Positions 30,603-39,703 of a stretch of 64,000 nucleotides of DNA are shown here, in pieces. Both the position numbers and the translations under genes were made by a program. This DNA comes from Pycnococcus provasolii (Eukaryota; Chlorophyta; Pseudoscourfieldiophyceae; Pseudoscourfieldiales; Pycnococcaceae): assembly GCA_938743325.2 (NCBI GenBank), contig OW568865.1, positions 1,173,770 through 1,237,769 of the forward strand, read 5' to 3'. The notes below the pieces were generated by a model. It was not told the origin of the DNA, searched no databases, and saw only the letters and a program-made list of their open reading frames with translations. Positions within the stretch are counted from its first letter, which is position 1. The number at the start of each line of letters is the position of its first letter.

Positions 30603-31451
30603 TCACATCTTTCCCGTTGTTGTCGCTTGTTGTCGAACCGAGGCAATTTCCTCGACAATCGCCTCGAGTGCGGCGAGTGCCCACTCCGCACGCAACTTTT
30701 CCTGCTTCGCCTCCGCGAGTGCCGCATCCTTCTCGGACTGCGCCTTGGAGAACGCCTGCTGCAGTTCCGAGAAGCGCCGCGCCAATTCCGCGTCGTCGGT
30801 TGCATTGGTGTCCTGCGAAGCGCTTGATGTTGACGCGAGCTGCAGTTGCCTGCTGCTGACAAGGTTCTGAAGTGCCACTAGCTCAGACTGCGCGTGCTCG
30901 GCGTCGAGTTTTGCCATATCCAAGTCCCCCGTGAGCTGCGCCGTCGCCCTCGACTCGGTCGTGAGCGTGTCCTCCTGCACGCGCAGAGATGCCTGAAGCG
31001 TTTCGTGCAGAAGCCTCGCCTCCTTGGTTGCTGCCTCCGCCGCATCCTCTGCGTCCGCCGCGCGCCTCCTCTCCATGGAGACGATTGCCCACACGGTTTC
31101 CTGCAGCTGTGCGTGCAGCGCCGCGCTTCCGTTGGACGTGGGCATTTGCTGTAGCAGCTGTGTGAGCTGTGCGACGTGCTCCGACTCCATGAATGTTGAT
31201 GTTTGCGACGACTGCGTCGTTCTCGCCGCCGCTCTTGTTGCCGACGCCGCCGCTCTTCCGTACCTCTGCGCGCTCGTGGCCGTTGCGTTAGTGCCCGCGC
31301 CCCCACTCACCGTTTTTCGCGAACATGACCGTATGCACATAGGTGCATACGTGCCTATGTGCATGCTGTGTGTTGTCGTCTTCGCAAGTGTGTGTGGCAG
31401 TAGACGTCGAGGCCTACTAGATAGACACGTGTGTGTGCCAAAGCCGGGCAT
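30603..31451 (-). CDS. Coiled-coil protein, unknown
   Basis: 282 residues if read from the ATG at 31451. From about residue 88 (MESEHVAQL) onward it is a near-continuous coiled coil with heptads, Ala- and Gln-rich, ending KM. The first ~87 residues are basic and Ser/Thr/Ala-rich, and part of them is encoded by a perfect DNA palindrome (31334-31365). That makes real coding there doubtful; the true start may be M88 at 31190. A GTGAGT that would serve as a donor on the minus strand lies near 31310, so a 5' exon is possible. Function unknown. Confidence 0.55.
   Translation of the reverse strand: MPGFGTHTCLSSRPRRLLPHTLAKTTTHSMHIGTYAPMCIRSCSRKTVSGGAGTNATATSAQRYGRAAASATRAAARTTQSSQTSTFMESEHVAQLTQLLQQMPTSNGSAALHAQLQETVWAIVSMERRRAADAEDAAEAATKEARLLHETLQASLRVQEDTLTTESRATAQLTGDLDMAKLDAEHAQSELVALQNLVSSRQLQLASTSSASQDTNATDDAELARRFSELQQAFSKAQSEKDAALAEAKQEKLRAEWALAALEAIVEEIASVRQQATTTGKM
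31334..31365. repeat. Short perfect palindrome with an 11-bp stem
   Basis: ATGCACATAGG and its reverse complement CCTATGTGCAT flank a ten-base loop, TGCATACGTG. It lies at the 5' end of the coiled-coil gene. Confidence 0.8.
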
Positions 31452-31959
31452 GATGTGGTTCTGCGAGAGGGAAGTTGAGAGATACGTTTTCTGGGGGTTG
31501 TCGAATGTCGAGGGGCGAAGAAAAAAAGGTTGAGGGGAGGGGGCATATCTCCAAGGCGGAGGGCGAGGGGACTGGAGCTCTGATTTCTGCTGAGATTTTC
31601 ATCCGCACCGATCAATAGTCTAATGGGGGACCCTGTCACCTGTTTCGACTTTCGGTTCCTGTTCAGCGCGTGGTGGTGGTGGTGGTGGTGCGCACTCCTT
31701 CCTTCCGCGCATCGTTTCGTTTCGTTTCCGCGCCAACCGAAAGGGAACGGGGAAGGGGGGGGTTCGTGTGTGTTTTTTCCTTTTTTCCTTTTTTTGGTCT
31801 TTTGTTGAGTGGACATTTGGGGACCCGCTCTTGGTCCTCTTCCTTCTGCTGTTTGTTTCCCTGGTTTCCTTTCTTATTATTTAGGTTTTTACTTCTCTTC
31901 CCTTTTTTTAGGTTTTCACGTTTTATTTCCCTGGGAGTCATTCCCCTTCGTCTGGTACC
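31452..31959. other. Divergent promoter spacer, coiled-coil / proteasome alpha-4
   Basis: No gene. Contains a GTGGTG run (about 31671-31690) and, from 31740 to the start codon, a strongly T-rich stretch (TTTTTTCC, TTTTTTAGG) that is probably the promoter and 5'UTR of the proteasome gene. Confidence 0.45.
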
Positions 31960-32727
31960 ATGGCGCGACGCTACGACAGCCGCACGACAATCTTCAGCCC
32001 AGAGGGACGGCTCTACCAGGTCGAGTACGCGATGGAGGCAATCAGCAACGCGGGCTCGGCCGTCGGCGTACTCACCTCACAGGGCGTCGTGCTCGCCGCA
32101 GAGAAGAAGATCACCTCCAAGCTCCTCGAGGCGTCCATCACGTCCGAGAAGATGCACAAGGTGGACGACCACGTCGCGGTCGCGGTCGCGGGACTCACCA
32201 GCGACGCGAACATACTCATCAACACGATGCGGCTCAGCGCGCAGAGGTACCTCTTCGCGTACCAGGAACCCGTTCCTATCGAGCAGCTTGTTCAGGGAAT
32301 CTGTGACACGAAACAGGGGTACACGCAGTTTGGCGGACTCAGGCCTTTCGGCGTGTCTTTTTTGTTCGCGGGGTACGACGACAACGGCGAATTCCAGCTG
32401 TACCAGAGCGATCCGTCGGGAAACTTCAGCGGGTGGAAGGCGACCGCCATTGGCGCGAACCACGCAAACGCCACCTCCATGCTCAAGAGCGAGTACGACG
32501 ACAACATGACGCTCGACGACGCCATACAGCTTACTCTCAAGGTTCTCTCGAAAACGATGGACTCGAAGAAGATCACGCCGGAGAAGGTTGAGATTGCAAC
32601 CGTCACGCGGTCGGAGACGACAGGCGCCGTGCGCTACAAGTGTTACAGTAAGCAGGACCTCGAGCCGGTGCTCGCCACCGCCAACGCAAAGCTGGCGGAA
32701 GGTGCGGAAGGCGAGGCTGCTGCATGA
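31960..32727 (+). CDS. PSMA4: 20S proteasome subunit alpha type-4 (alpha3)
   Basis: 255 residues of the 20S core alpha ring. It opens [20 protein letters not shown] followed by VEYAMEAI, the alpha-subunit N-terminal gate motif, with wording specific to the PSMA4/PAC type. Later segments fit too: KKITSKLLE, the [10 protein letters not shown] helix, [21 protein letters not shown] and [14 protein letters not shown]. Alpha subunits are structural, and no catalytic Thr is expected. The short acidic/Ala tail is normal. The ATG sits in ACCATGGCG, a good context. The 3' side carries a repeat shared with two other genes. Confidence 0.95.
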   Translation: MARRYDSRTTIFSPEGRLYQVEYAMEAISNAGSAVGVLTSQGVVLAAEKKITSKLLEASITSEKMHKVDDHVAVAVAGLTSDANILINTMRLSAQRYLFAYQEPVPIEQLVQGICDTKQGYTQFGGLRPFGVSFLFAGYDDNGEFQLYQSDPSGNFSGWKATAIGANHANATSMLKSEYDDNMTLDDAIQLTLKVLSKTMDSKKITPEKVEIATVTRSETTGAVRYKCYSKQDLEPVLATANAKLAEGAEGEAAA

Positions 32728-32741
32728 TTCTTTTTTCGTCT

Positions 32742-32874
32742 AAGATTCACTCATTCAGTAACGTAATATAGTTTACTTCGTCCAACGGTCGACGTCCTTT
32801 TCTTTAAAAAAAACAACAACCACCATTCAGCAGCGCGTTTTCAAGTAAGAATACGTACAAGGCGCTGGTGATTT
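32742..32874 (+). repeat. Shared 3' flanking element, copy A
   Basis: Starts 15 bases after the proteasome stop. Matches copy B (50555-50672) over ATTCAGTAA.GTAATA, AGTTTACTTCGTCCAA, GGTCG, CCATTCAGCAGC and GGCGCTGGT in the same order. It is probably part of the 3'UTR or downstream region. Confidence 0.8.
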
Positions 32875-32928
32875 TGTCGTCGTGGTTCAAATTTTGTGAA
32901 CCCTACACATTATCAGAAGAAACAATTG

Positions 32929-35169
32929 TTACAGTTCGTCTCGTTGGTTCGCTTCGTTGTCGCTCACTGGAACATGCGACGCGACGAACGTGACGCGCCG
33001 AGGACGCGCGCGTGTCTTGATATCGTAGTACCCAAGCTCCCTCATGTTGTCGACGTGCGCGTGCTGCTCGAACACGAGAATCTCGTTCGACCCCTCGTGG
33101 AGCAGTGCTGCGGGAACGAACAACGTCGACAAAGGACCCTCCTCAGAGTAGCGCCCAAGGGCAAATCCGTTGACGAAAACCACGCCGCGACGCCAGCGCG
33201 ACATGTTGAGGTACGTATCTCCAATCACGTCGCCCTCAGGGATATGCATCGATCCTCTGTAGAACGCGGGCACACCTTGCCCACCTTTCGGCAGCTCGGG
33301 CGTCGGCTTGTGATTTGACGACTCCTCGCCCTCCACCGTCCAGCACGACGAGTCCTTCAGAGACGAAACGAAGCCGCCGTCAATCTCAAAGGGAATCGTT
33401 GTCACGTTCCGGATCGTGCGACGATGCAACTTAATGTACTGCGAGATGCCCTTCGACTCGTGCATTCCACGTCCCATGTTCACACGACCGCGATTCTCGA
33501 CGAACAGCTCGAGCTTGCCGCCACCATGCGGAACGTGCAGTGAAAGCTGCAGCCGACTCGTCGCACGACCAGTCGACCGATCGACTCCGTCCTTGCGATG
33601 CACCGTTCGGCCGATGGTTCGGTCGTCGGGCGCTCTGACCCTGTGGCTTAATTCCACCTCCTGCTCTGCCGTCACGCCTCCATTCTGCAGCATGTGGGTG
33701 TGAAGTGGCGAGGTGTCGAAACTACCAGTGACGTTCGAGCCAAGCACCCACATTTGCATCCGGTCGCGCATGTCCGCCACCTCCAAAATTCCCTTCTTCG
33801 ACTCCGGAACAACCACGCGGTACAACGTCCAGCCGTACCGCTGCCCGATCGCCTCCTGCGTGAGCGGCGCCTTGCCATTCGTTCCGCGCGGCCACACCGA
33901 CGGGCAATCGAGCAGACTTAGCCTGCCATCAACCACCACGCTGCCGTACGCACGAACAGGAATGCCACCACTCGATTCCGCAGTTGACGGCGGCGGCGGA
34001 GGCTCACCGTCATCACGTATCAGCGCAGCGATCGCGTCAAACTTCGCCGTGCGCCTGCGAGCGCTCTCGTCGAGCGGCGCGTCGTAGTCGTAGCTTGTAG
34101 TCGTGGGGTAATACGATCTGAAGTAGTTCGCCCCGCTCGTCAGGCCGAAGTTCGTGCCGCCCATGAACATGTACAGGTTGAACGACACGCCCTTCGACAT
34201 CAGGTGGCGCATGGGGCTAAGCAGTGCCGTGTGCGGGACCACGTGGTGGCGCTCTCCCCAGTGGTCGAACCAGCCCACCCAAAGTTCCGCAACCATCTTC
34301 GGCACGTCAGCGCTTTGCACGGCATCGAGCACGGCGAGGCAATCCTCCGCCGTCGCTTGTGTGACGTGCGGCCCGAAGTTGACAGTTCGGATCACACCCT
34401 TGGACGCATCTTGGAAACCACCCGCTATCTGCTGCTCGACGCTCGCGCCGTCGCTCGTGAAGAGCAGCACGTCGACGGCGTAGTCGTCGACGAGCATGCG
34501 CCTCAACGTCTCTAGGTATCCCTGCCCGTCCGGGTTGGGCGTTCCGTCTTCGCGCAGCGCGCCTGCGTGGTTTCCATACTCGTTCTCCACCTGCACGGCG
34601 ATGATCGGCCCGCCACGCGTCGAGAGGCGCGGAACGACGTACTTTGGCACGAGCTCGTCCCAGAACGTCCTTACAGCTTGCAGAAACGCACCGTGCGTGG
34701 ACCTGAGTCGCATGGTATCGTCAGAGAGAAGCCAGCTAGGTAATCCTCCGAGGTCCACCTCCGCGCACACGTACGGCCCGACGCGCAGCATGACGTGCAA
34801 GCCGTGCGTGGCAGCGGTGTCGAGGAACTTGCCTAGGTTGAGCAGCGGCCCATCGTAGTTGAACGTTGCGTTAGAGGTTGGCTGGTGCATGAACCACGGC
34901 ACGTACGTGTCAATGGTGTTGAGTCCCATCGCCTTAGCCGCCTCGAATACTGCGTCATACTTGGTTTCGTGCACGCGCCAGTAGTGCACGCTCCCCGACT
35001 TGACTTGCAGTTGTTTGTTGTCGAGCACGAACTTCCCAGCGTTGTACGTGAGTCTGCGAGGTCGTTCGTCCGCGGCCAAAGCTGCGTTCGGTTCCCAATA
35101 CAAAGAATACGCGAGCACAGCGATGAAGACGAAGCGCCGCCACACGCACGAAGAAGCGCACTTCAACAT
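32929..35169 (-). CDS. GH35 beta-galactosidase, secreted
   Basis: 746 residues from the ATG at 35169. An N-terminal signal sequence (basic WRR, then FVFIAVLAYSLYW, ending near ALAAD) sends it to the secretory pathway. The GH35 barrel follows with FNYDGPLLNLGKFLDTA and the LRVGPYVCAEVDLGGLPSWLL block. The catalytic acid/base is E197 in VQVENEYG and the nucleophile E295 in VAELWVGWFDHWG. A beta-sandwich region and a jelly-roll-like C-terminus (VFVNGFALGRYSEEGP) complete the family plan. It hydrolyses terminal beta-galactose, here probably from wall or extracellular glycans. It ends without a retention signal. Confidence 0.92.
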   Translation of the reverse strand: MLKCASSCVWRRFVFIAVLAYSLYWEPNAALAADERPRRLTYNAGKFVLDNKQLQVKSGSVHYWRVHETKYDAVFEAAKAMGLNTIDTYVPWFMHQPTSNATFNYDGPLLNLGKFLDTAATHGLHVMLRVGPYVCAEVDLGGLPSWLLSDDTMRLRSTHGAFLQAVRTFWDELVPKYVVPRLSTRGGPIIAVQVENEYGNHAGALREDGTPNPDGQGYLETLRRMLVDDYAVDVLLFTSDGASVEQQIAGGFQDASKGVIRTVNFGPHVTQATAEDCLAVLDAVQSADVPKMVAELWVGWFDHWGERHHVVPHTALLSPMRHLMSKGVSFNLYMFMGGTNFGLTSGANYFRSYYPTTTSYDYDAPLDESARRRTAKFDAIAALIRDDGEPPPPPSTAESSGGIPVRAYGSVVVDGRLSLLDCPSVWPRGTNGKAPLTQEAIGQRYGWTLYRVVVPESKKGILEVADMRDRMQMWVLGSNVTGSFDTSPLHTHMLQNGGVTAEQEVELSHRVRAPDDRTIGRTVHRKDGVDRSTGRATSRLQLSLHVPHGGGKLELFVENRGRVNMGRGMHESKGISQYIKLHRRTIRNVTTIPFEIDGGFVSSLKDSSCWTVEGEESSNHKPTPELPKGGQGVPAFYRGSMHIPEGDVIGDTYLNMSRWRRGVVFVNGFALGRYSEEGPLSTLFVPAALLHEGSNEILVFEQHAHVDNMRELGYYDIKTRARPRRVTFVASHVPVSDNEANQRDEL

Positions 35170-35888
35170 CGTCGCGCCAATAAGTAGAGACCGAGCCCAG
35201 ATCGGAGAGCCTGGAGGGGCACGAACACGGGTACGAAGAACGAGCAAGGAAAACGTGTGCAAGGCTGTATCCCTTCTTTTCCCCCATTACACGAGCGTGG
35301 AATGCAATGCGGCCTTGTCCTTATTGTTTGGCACGTGCTACTCCGGTGGGATGTCGGAAGGAGTTGTCGGAAGGAAGGGAAGGAGCCGCCCTCCTTCTCC
35401 TCCCCGGATTGCCGGATGGATGGATGGTAAGAACTATCGTAGGTTTGGGAGGCAGTGCAGCGTCTGGTCGGTAAGTTAGAACTAAGGGTAGAACTAGGGT
35501 AAGGCCGCTGTTCTCTCCAACCCCGCAGGCCGGACACCGCAGCTGTGCCTGAGCTCTTCCCTGGCACTTCCCCCTGGGGTGGGGAGGGCTTGGGGAGGAG
35601 ACCGATCTCGCATCTCGCCATCCGCATTCTCACCCACCTCTCGCCATCGCCCGTGTAGTGGTGTGGTGTGGTGTGCCTCTCTATTGGTTCGGTTCGGCGG
35701 CGTCTTCGTCTTCGTGGTGGTGTTGATAATATCTCATCACATCACGTAGTATCCGTATCTGCTCTCCTTGGAGTCTTGTGTGTTCTTATACCTTAAGGAC
35801 CGTAATATCTCTCTCCTCGTAATACCCGCCTCTCTGTTGGTTTCTACTCTGCTCCTCTTATCGTCGTATCTTTCAGCTTTCAGATAAT
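35170..35888. other. Divergent promoter spacer, GH35 / Sec14-like
   Basis: 719 bases without a gene. Includes degenerate GGGTAGAACTAGGGTAAGG (about 35488-35506, a faint telomeric resemblance), GTGGTGTG repeats at 35657-35672 and GGTTCGGTTCGG at 35686. The last 150 bases are AT-richer. Confidence 0.4.
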
Positions 35889-36725
35889 ATGCCGCCGCCA
35901 ATTCCGCCCGACTCTGAGCAGGTGACCGACATGGCGGCGCGCGTCGACAAGGCGTACACTGAGGGGGAGGCGGTGTGGGGCGTGCCGCTGCACTCGTCGG
36001 GCGGAGACAAACGAACAAGAACTCTGCTCGCCAAGTTCGTGACGGCGAGGGTGGGGAACGTTGACGAGGCGATGGAGATGCTCGCCAAGACGATCGCATG
36101 GCGCAAGAGCAAGCGGCTTGACGAGCCTGGCGTCGTCGACAAGTTCTACGAAAGCGGAAAAGACGACTACCACACTATCTGCTACTACCACGGCGTGGAC
36201 AAGGACGGACACCCCGTCTGCTACAACCGATACTGCACGCTCCGCGAAGCGCCGGTGGCCACCAAGGGAACGGAGGACGAGGTGGAGCGCTTCTTGCACT
36301 GGCGCATATCCGCCATGGAGCGGGGAATACGCCAGCTCGACCTTGACCCAGATAGCACACGGCCGAAGCAGATCATGCTCGTGCACGACTTGAGCGGCGC
36401 GGAGAGCCTGATGACGAGCCCGACGCTGCTGCGCCACTTACCAACGGTTATGGGAACGCTCAACGAGAACTACCCGGAGTTCACGTGCCGGTCAGTCTTC
36501 ATAAACTGCTCTCTCCTCGCGCAGGGCGTCTTCTCAATCATCAACAGGCTCGTGTCGCAGCGGCAGCGAGACAAGTTTGTCACAGGAGGTTCGGGAAACG
36601 ACGCGTTGCTAACATTCGTGGACACGGCGCAGCTTCCCGCTCTGTACGGCGGCCCCGAGCCTCCCATCTCCACTGACGGCGGCAGCGAGACGGAGGCTGT
36701 CGCGGCGGCACCCGCGGCGCCATGA
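35889..36725 (+). CDS. Sec14-like CRAL-TRIO lipid-transfer protein
   Basis: 278 residues. An N-terminal helical CRAL-TRIO-N part (about 38-75, RTLLAKFVTARVGNVDEAME, then IAWRKSKRL) leads to the lipid-binding CRAL-TRIO domain (about 85-260). The latter includes ICYYHGVDKDGHPVCYNRY, the IMLVHDLSGAESL strand-helix, NENYPEFTCRSVFINCSLL and LPALYGGPEPP near the end. Sec14-type proteins move or present phosphatidylinositol and other lipids between membranes. No extra domain such as GOLD is attached, so it is a stand-alone cytosolic form. The Ala-rich tail is disordered. Confidence 0.87.
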   Translation: MPPPIPPDSEQVTDMAARVDKAYTEGEAVWGVPLHSSGGDKRTRTLLAKFVTARVGNVDEAMEMLAKTIAWRKSKRLDEPGVVDKFYESGKDDYHTICYYHGVDKDGHPVCYNRYCTLREAPVATKGTEDEVERFLHWRISAMERGIRQLDLDPDSTRPKQIMLVHDLSGAESLMTSPTLLRHLPTVMGTLNENYPEFTCRSVFINCSLLAQGVFSIINRLVSQRQRDKFVTGGSGNDALLTFVDTAQLPALYGGPEPPISTDGGSETEAVAAAPAAP

Positions 36726-37014
36726 CAGATCGATACTTGGCGAGAGGCGGAAAAAAAAAGTGAAGAGGAACAGCCAATTTCGGCTCCTCGCTCCTCTTCA
36801 CGTCGTAGTGTATCGTCTCATAACTTCTAGTTTTCTTTTCCCATCAGAGTATTTGAGTAATAGTGATTATCCTTAAAAAATTCTTAACACAGTAGAAACT
36901 AAAGCGCGCGGCGGCGCTCACAACGAAAACAGCTAACACGCTTCTCTGACAATTTGTGGTGGTGGTGATATTTTGGGTTGGTTTACAGTCTCATCTTTCG
37001 TCGTGGCACATCAC
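36726..37014. other. Convergent 3' spacer with a strong hairpin
   Basis: Between Sec14-like and MFS genes. GTGAAGAGGA at about 36761 pairs with TCCTCTTCAC at about 36792; a second inner pairing (AGCC with GGCT) extends the stem. A run of A precedes it. It could shape the 3' end of the Sec14-like mRNA. Confidence 0.5.
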
Positions 37015-39195
37015 TTAGCCCTGGTACAGTGGATTCTTCTTTTTGGGAACGGCCGACGACGGCTCGTCGTCATCTAACGCCTCGCCGAACGGGTTGCCAC
37101 CGCCACCACCACCGCCATCGCCACCACTTTCCAAGGCTGCACCACTCGTCGATGCCTTTTGAGGCGAGAAGAAGGCTTGCGCCTTCTTCTTCACATCAGT
37201 CGGCACGAGGTCATTGATCTCCGTCCAAACGATAGGAAGAGATGCCGCCCGATTGCGCTTTTCATTCGCAAACTCCGTGGCGTACTGCTTGTACTCGTTC
37301 GAAAGGAGACCTGGGCTGTATGCTACCGAGAAGCGACTCTGCGGCGCAAATCTTTCATCGAATTCGTGAAGCAGCGCCTCGGGAACTACCGGCTTGAACA
37401 TGTTTCCTAAATTCCCTGCACGGAAACCCACCTCTGGAACGGCAAGAACGTACTGAAGCAGTCCGCTCGCCCTGCGTCCCTTTCCGCCGTGCATCGGTGA
37501 GCTGGGAAAGCCAGCAAGGCCAAGGCTCGCACGCTTCTCGCTAACGCGCCTTGTGTCAGGGTCGTCGTCAGATTCCATCTCCGCGCCATCCTCGATCATT
37601 TTGTCTTTCAGATGGTGGAAACCGAGAAGCGCGGTAAACCATGCCAGGATGACAAAGGCGAGTGCTAGTATGGAGGACAGAAGGACGAAACGGAATCCAA
37701 CACGCAGGTTGTACGCCTCAGCCACCATGCCACAGACAACGGGCGCCATGCCATAGCCGATGAGATTGTAGAACAGCATCGCGCAAGCGGAAGCGAGCGG
37801 GCGAGTATGAGGCGGAACGGAGCTGACAGAAATGCCGGTGGCTGTGGGAAGTAGCGCGCCGCCGAAAAAGAGGATGAACCAGATGCACGTGATGCAGACA
37901 GCGAATACCTTGATTGTCGCCGCGAAGATGCTGAAGATGACGGCGCATATGCCGAAAAGGACGCAGACACCCAGCGCATTGCATAGTGCGCGCGCGGAAT
38001 CGCGATACCCTCCGATGTAGTCGATGAACGTGCCTCCGAAGATCAAGCCGGCGACGGGCCCTGTGACGGCGCACAATGAGAACATTACGGTGACTATCGC
38101 CTGTTCCGCCTTCAGCACCGTAACCATGTAGTCTGTGACCCAGAACTGTATGCCGGTGACAACAAAATAGAGGATCGAGATTGTGAGCGTAAGCCAGATG
38201 TACAGATAGCACCTGCTGAGCTCGCCTAGCTGGGACATGATGGTGTCCTCCGGAACGTCGTCGTCGCCGTCGTCGCCGCCGCCCGAGCTCTTATTATCGC
38301 CGTTCTGCGTTGCGTCCGATCCCGGCCCGGTGTTCACGTAGGTGCCACGAATGAAGAGCAGCACCACACCTGGAATGATGATGAACCACGCCTGCACACA
38401 CAAACACCACCTCCACGAGTATTGCCCGGGTACCGCGCCGCTGACAGCATAACCGAGCACGATTCCGATGGACGCGCTGCCCTGCAGCGCGCTGATCCAC
38501 TTCGTCTTACTTTCCGGCGGCGCATACTCGTCCACCCATACAGGGCCGTAGATGATGCAAGGTGCCTGCGTGAATCCAATGAGCGCCCGACTCACAAAGA
38601 GAAAGTCAGCCTCTGGCGCGAGGGCGAAGAGCAACGTGGCAATTGCGTTTGACAGAACTGCGGCCACGAGCACGCGGCGCTGGCTCTGTGTTCTCGTGAG
38701 CACGTATCCTGAGATGGGGCAAGCGAGCGTTTGTCCGAGGTACACGAGCGAACCTAGCAGACCCCCTTCTGCGAAGTCAAGCCTGAACGCCATTCTAATT
38801 TTCATGAGCGAGGCGGGCACGACTCCCGCGTCAAAGTTGACAAGTAAGGTGAGCAAGACTAGGCAGAGAAAGAACGCGCGAATTCCTTCCGCAGGTGGCA
38901 TTTCCTTTTCGCTCTGCTGCGCCCGCGTCGGCGGCGTCGAAGGGTCGCCAAAGTTTGTTGGCGTGTTTGTGGTAGAGAGCGGCACTTCTGCCATTGCAGG
39001 CGTCGGCGTCGTCGGCGTGCCTTCTTGCGCCTTTTCCCAAGTCACGTCAAGTTCCGTTGCAGGAGTCGCCTTGTTATCTTCAAGTTCATTCTTGCCGCCG
39101 CTGGTATTTCTGTACGCGGGGTTGGACGTGACGGACCAAGTCAAGTTATCCGCGGAGTGCACCGCCTTGGGGCTCCAGTCCAAGGAGGAGGACAT
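37015..39195 (-). CDS. Major facilitator superfamily transporter (spinster-like)
   Basis: 726 residues. A disordered Thr/Pro-rich N-terminus (~103 residues) precedes twelve predicted membrane helices in two halves (about 104-280 and 325-560). They are joined by a charged loop with a GGGDDGDDDVPED stretch. Typical MFS wording occurs after helix 2 and around helix 4 (SRALIGFTQAPCIIYGPVWVDEYAPP). The latter resembles spinster-type lysosomal or vacuolar transporters, which carry lipids or sugars; substrate unknown. The long cytosolic C-terminus (~165 residues) is basic then Gly-rich. The start ATG is the first in frame. Confidence 0.85.
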   Translation of the reverse strand: MSSSLDWSPKAVHSADNLTWSVTSNPAYRNTSGGKNELEDNKATPATELDVTWEKAQEGTPTTPTPAMAEVPLSTTNTPTNFGDPSTPPTRAQQSEKEMPPAEGIRAFFLCLVLLTLLVNFDAGVVPASLMKIRMAFRLDFAEGGLLGSLVYLGQTLACPISGYVLTRTQSQRRVLVAAVLSNAIATLLFALAPEADFLFVSRALIGFTQAPCIIYGPVWVDEYAPPESKTKWISALQGSASIGIVLGYAVSGAVPGQYSWRWCLCVQAWFIIIPGVVLLFIRGTYVNTGPGSDATQNGDNKSSGGGDDGDDDVPEDTIMSQLGELSRCYLYIWLTLTISILYFVVTGIQFWVTDYMVTVLKAEQAIVTVMFSLCAVTGPVAGLIFGGTFIDYIGGYRDSARALCNALGVCVLFGICAVIFSIFAATIKVFAVCITCIWFILFFGGALLPTATGISVSSVPPHTRPLASACAMLFYNLIGYGMAPVVCGMVAEAYNLRVGFRFVLLSSILALAFVILAWFTALLGFHHLKDKMIEDGAEMESDDDPDTRRVSEKRASLGLAGFPSSPMHGGKGRRASGLLQYVLAVPEVGFRAGNLGNMFKPVVPEALLHEFDERFAPQSRFSVAYSPGLLSNEYKQYATEFANEKRNRAASLPIVWTEINDLVPTDVKKKAQAFFSPQKASTSGAALESGGDGGGGGGGNPFGEALDDDEPSSAVPKKKNPLYQG

Positions 39196-39703
39196 GAGGT
39201 GTTAAGGCGAGTTGCCACTACTGCACCGGGTATATAAATATGGGCAAGGGAGGGACTAAGGTTAACACGAGAGGTGGCTTAAGGGACGGGACGGGGAAGT
39301 GTGGAAGGGAGGGGGGTGGGACCAGTAGTACTACTTGTTGGCAACGGGGAAAAAGACGAATGGTCGTCGATCATACCGTAGAGAACTAAGAATACGCCTT
39401 TCTTTCTTTTTCTTTCTTGCTCTTGGACATTGGAGGGGTGCCACCACCGACATCGTAGTCCATGCACACAAGCGAACTACTGGACTGGAAAGTGGAAACG
39501 ACGCGCGCGGGATGACTTCATGAGTTAACAAACAAGCATGCAAGAAAAACAAGCATCTTCGTTTGGGGGTTTGGCTCATCTTTCTTCTCGGCTCTTCTTC
39601 GGGGTTAGGGTTAGGGTTAGGGTTAGGGTTACGGTTCCCCGTTCCTGGTTCCTTTGTGGTTGGTCTTTCCCCTCTAGCAGTCTAGTGATAGTTCTTGTTG
39701 TTC
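39196..39703. other. Divergent promoter spacer, MFS / SUV3
   Basis: No gene. Carries a TATATAAATA stretch (about 39230), 35 bases upstream of the MFS start, and a telomeric repeat at 39603-39632, 70 bases upstream of SUV3. Confidence 0.5.
39603..39632 (+). repeat. Interstitial telomeric repeat
   Basis: Just under five TTAGGG units, the last degenerating to TTACGG. Confidence 0.95.
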
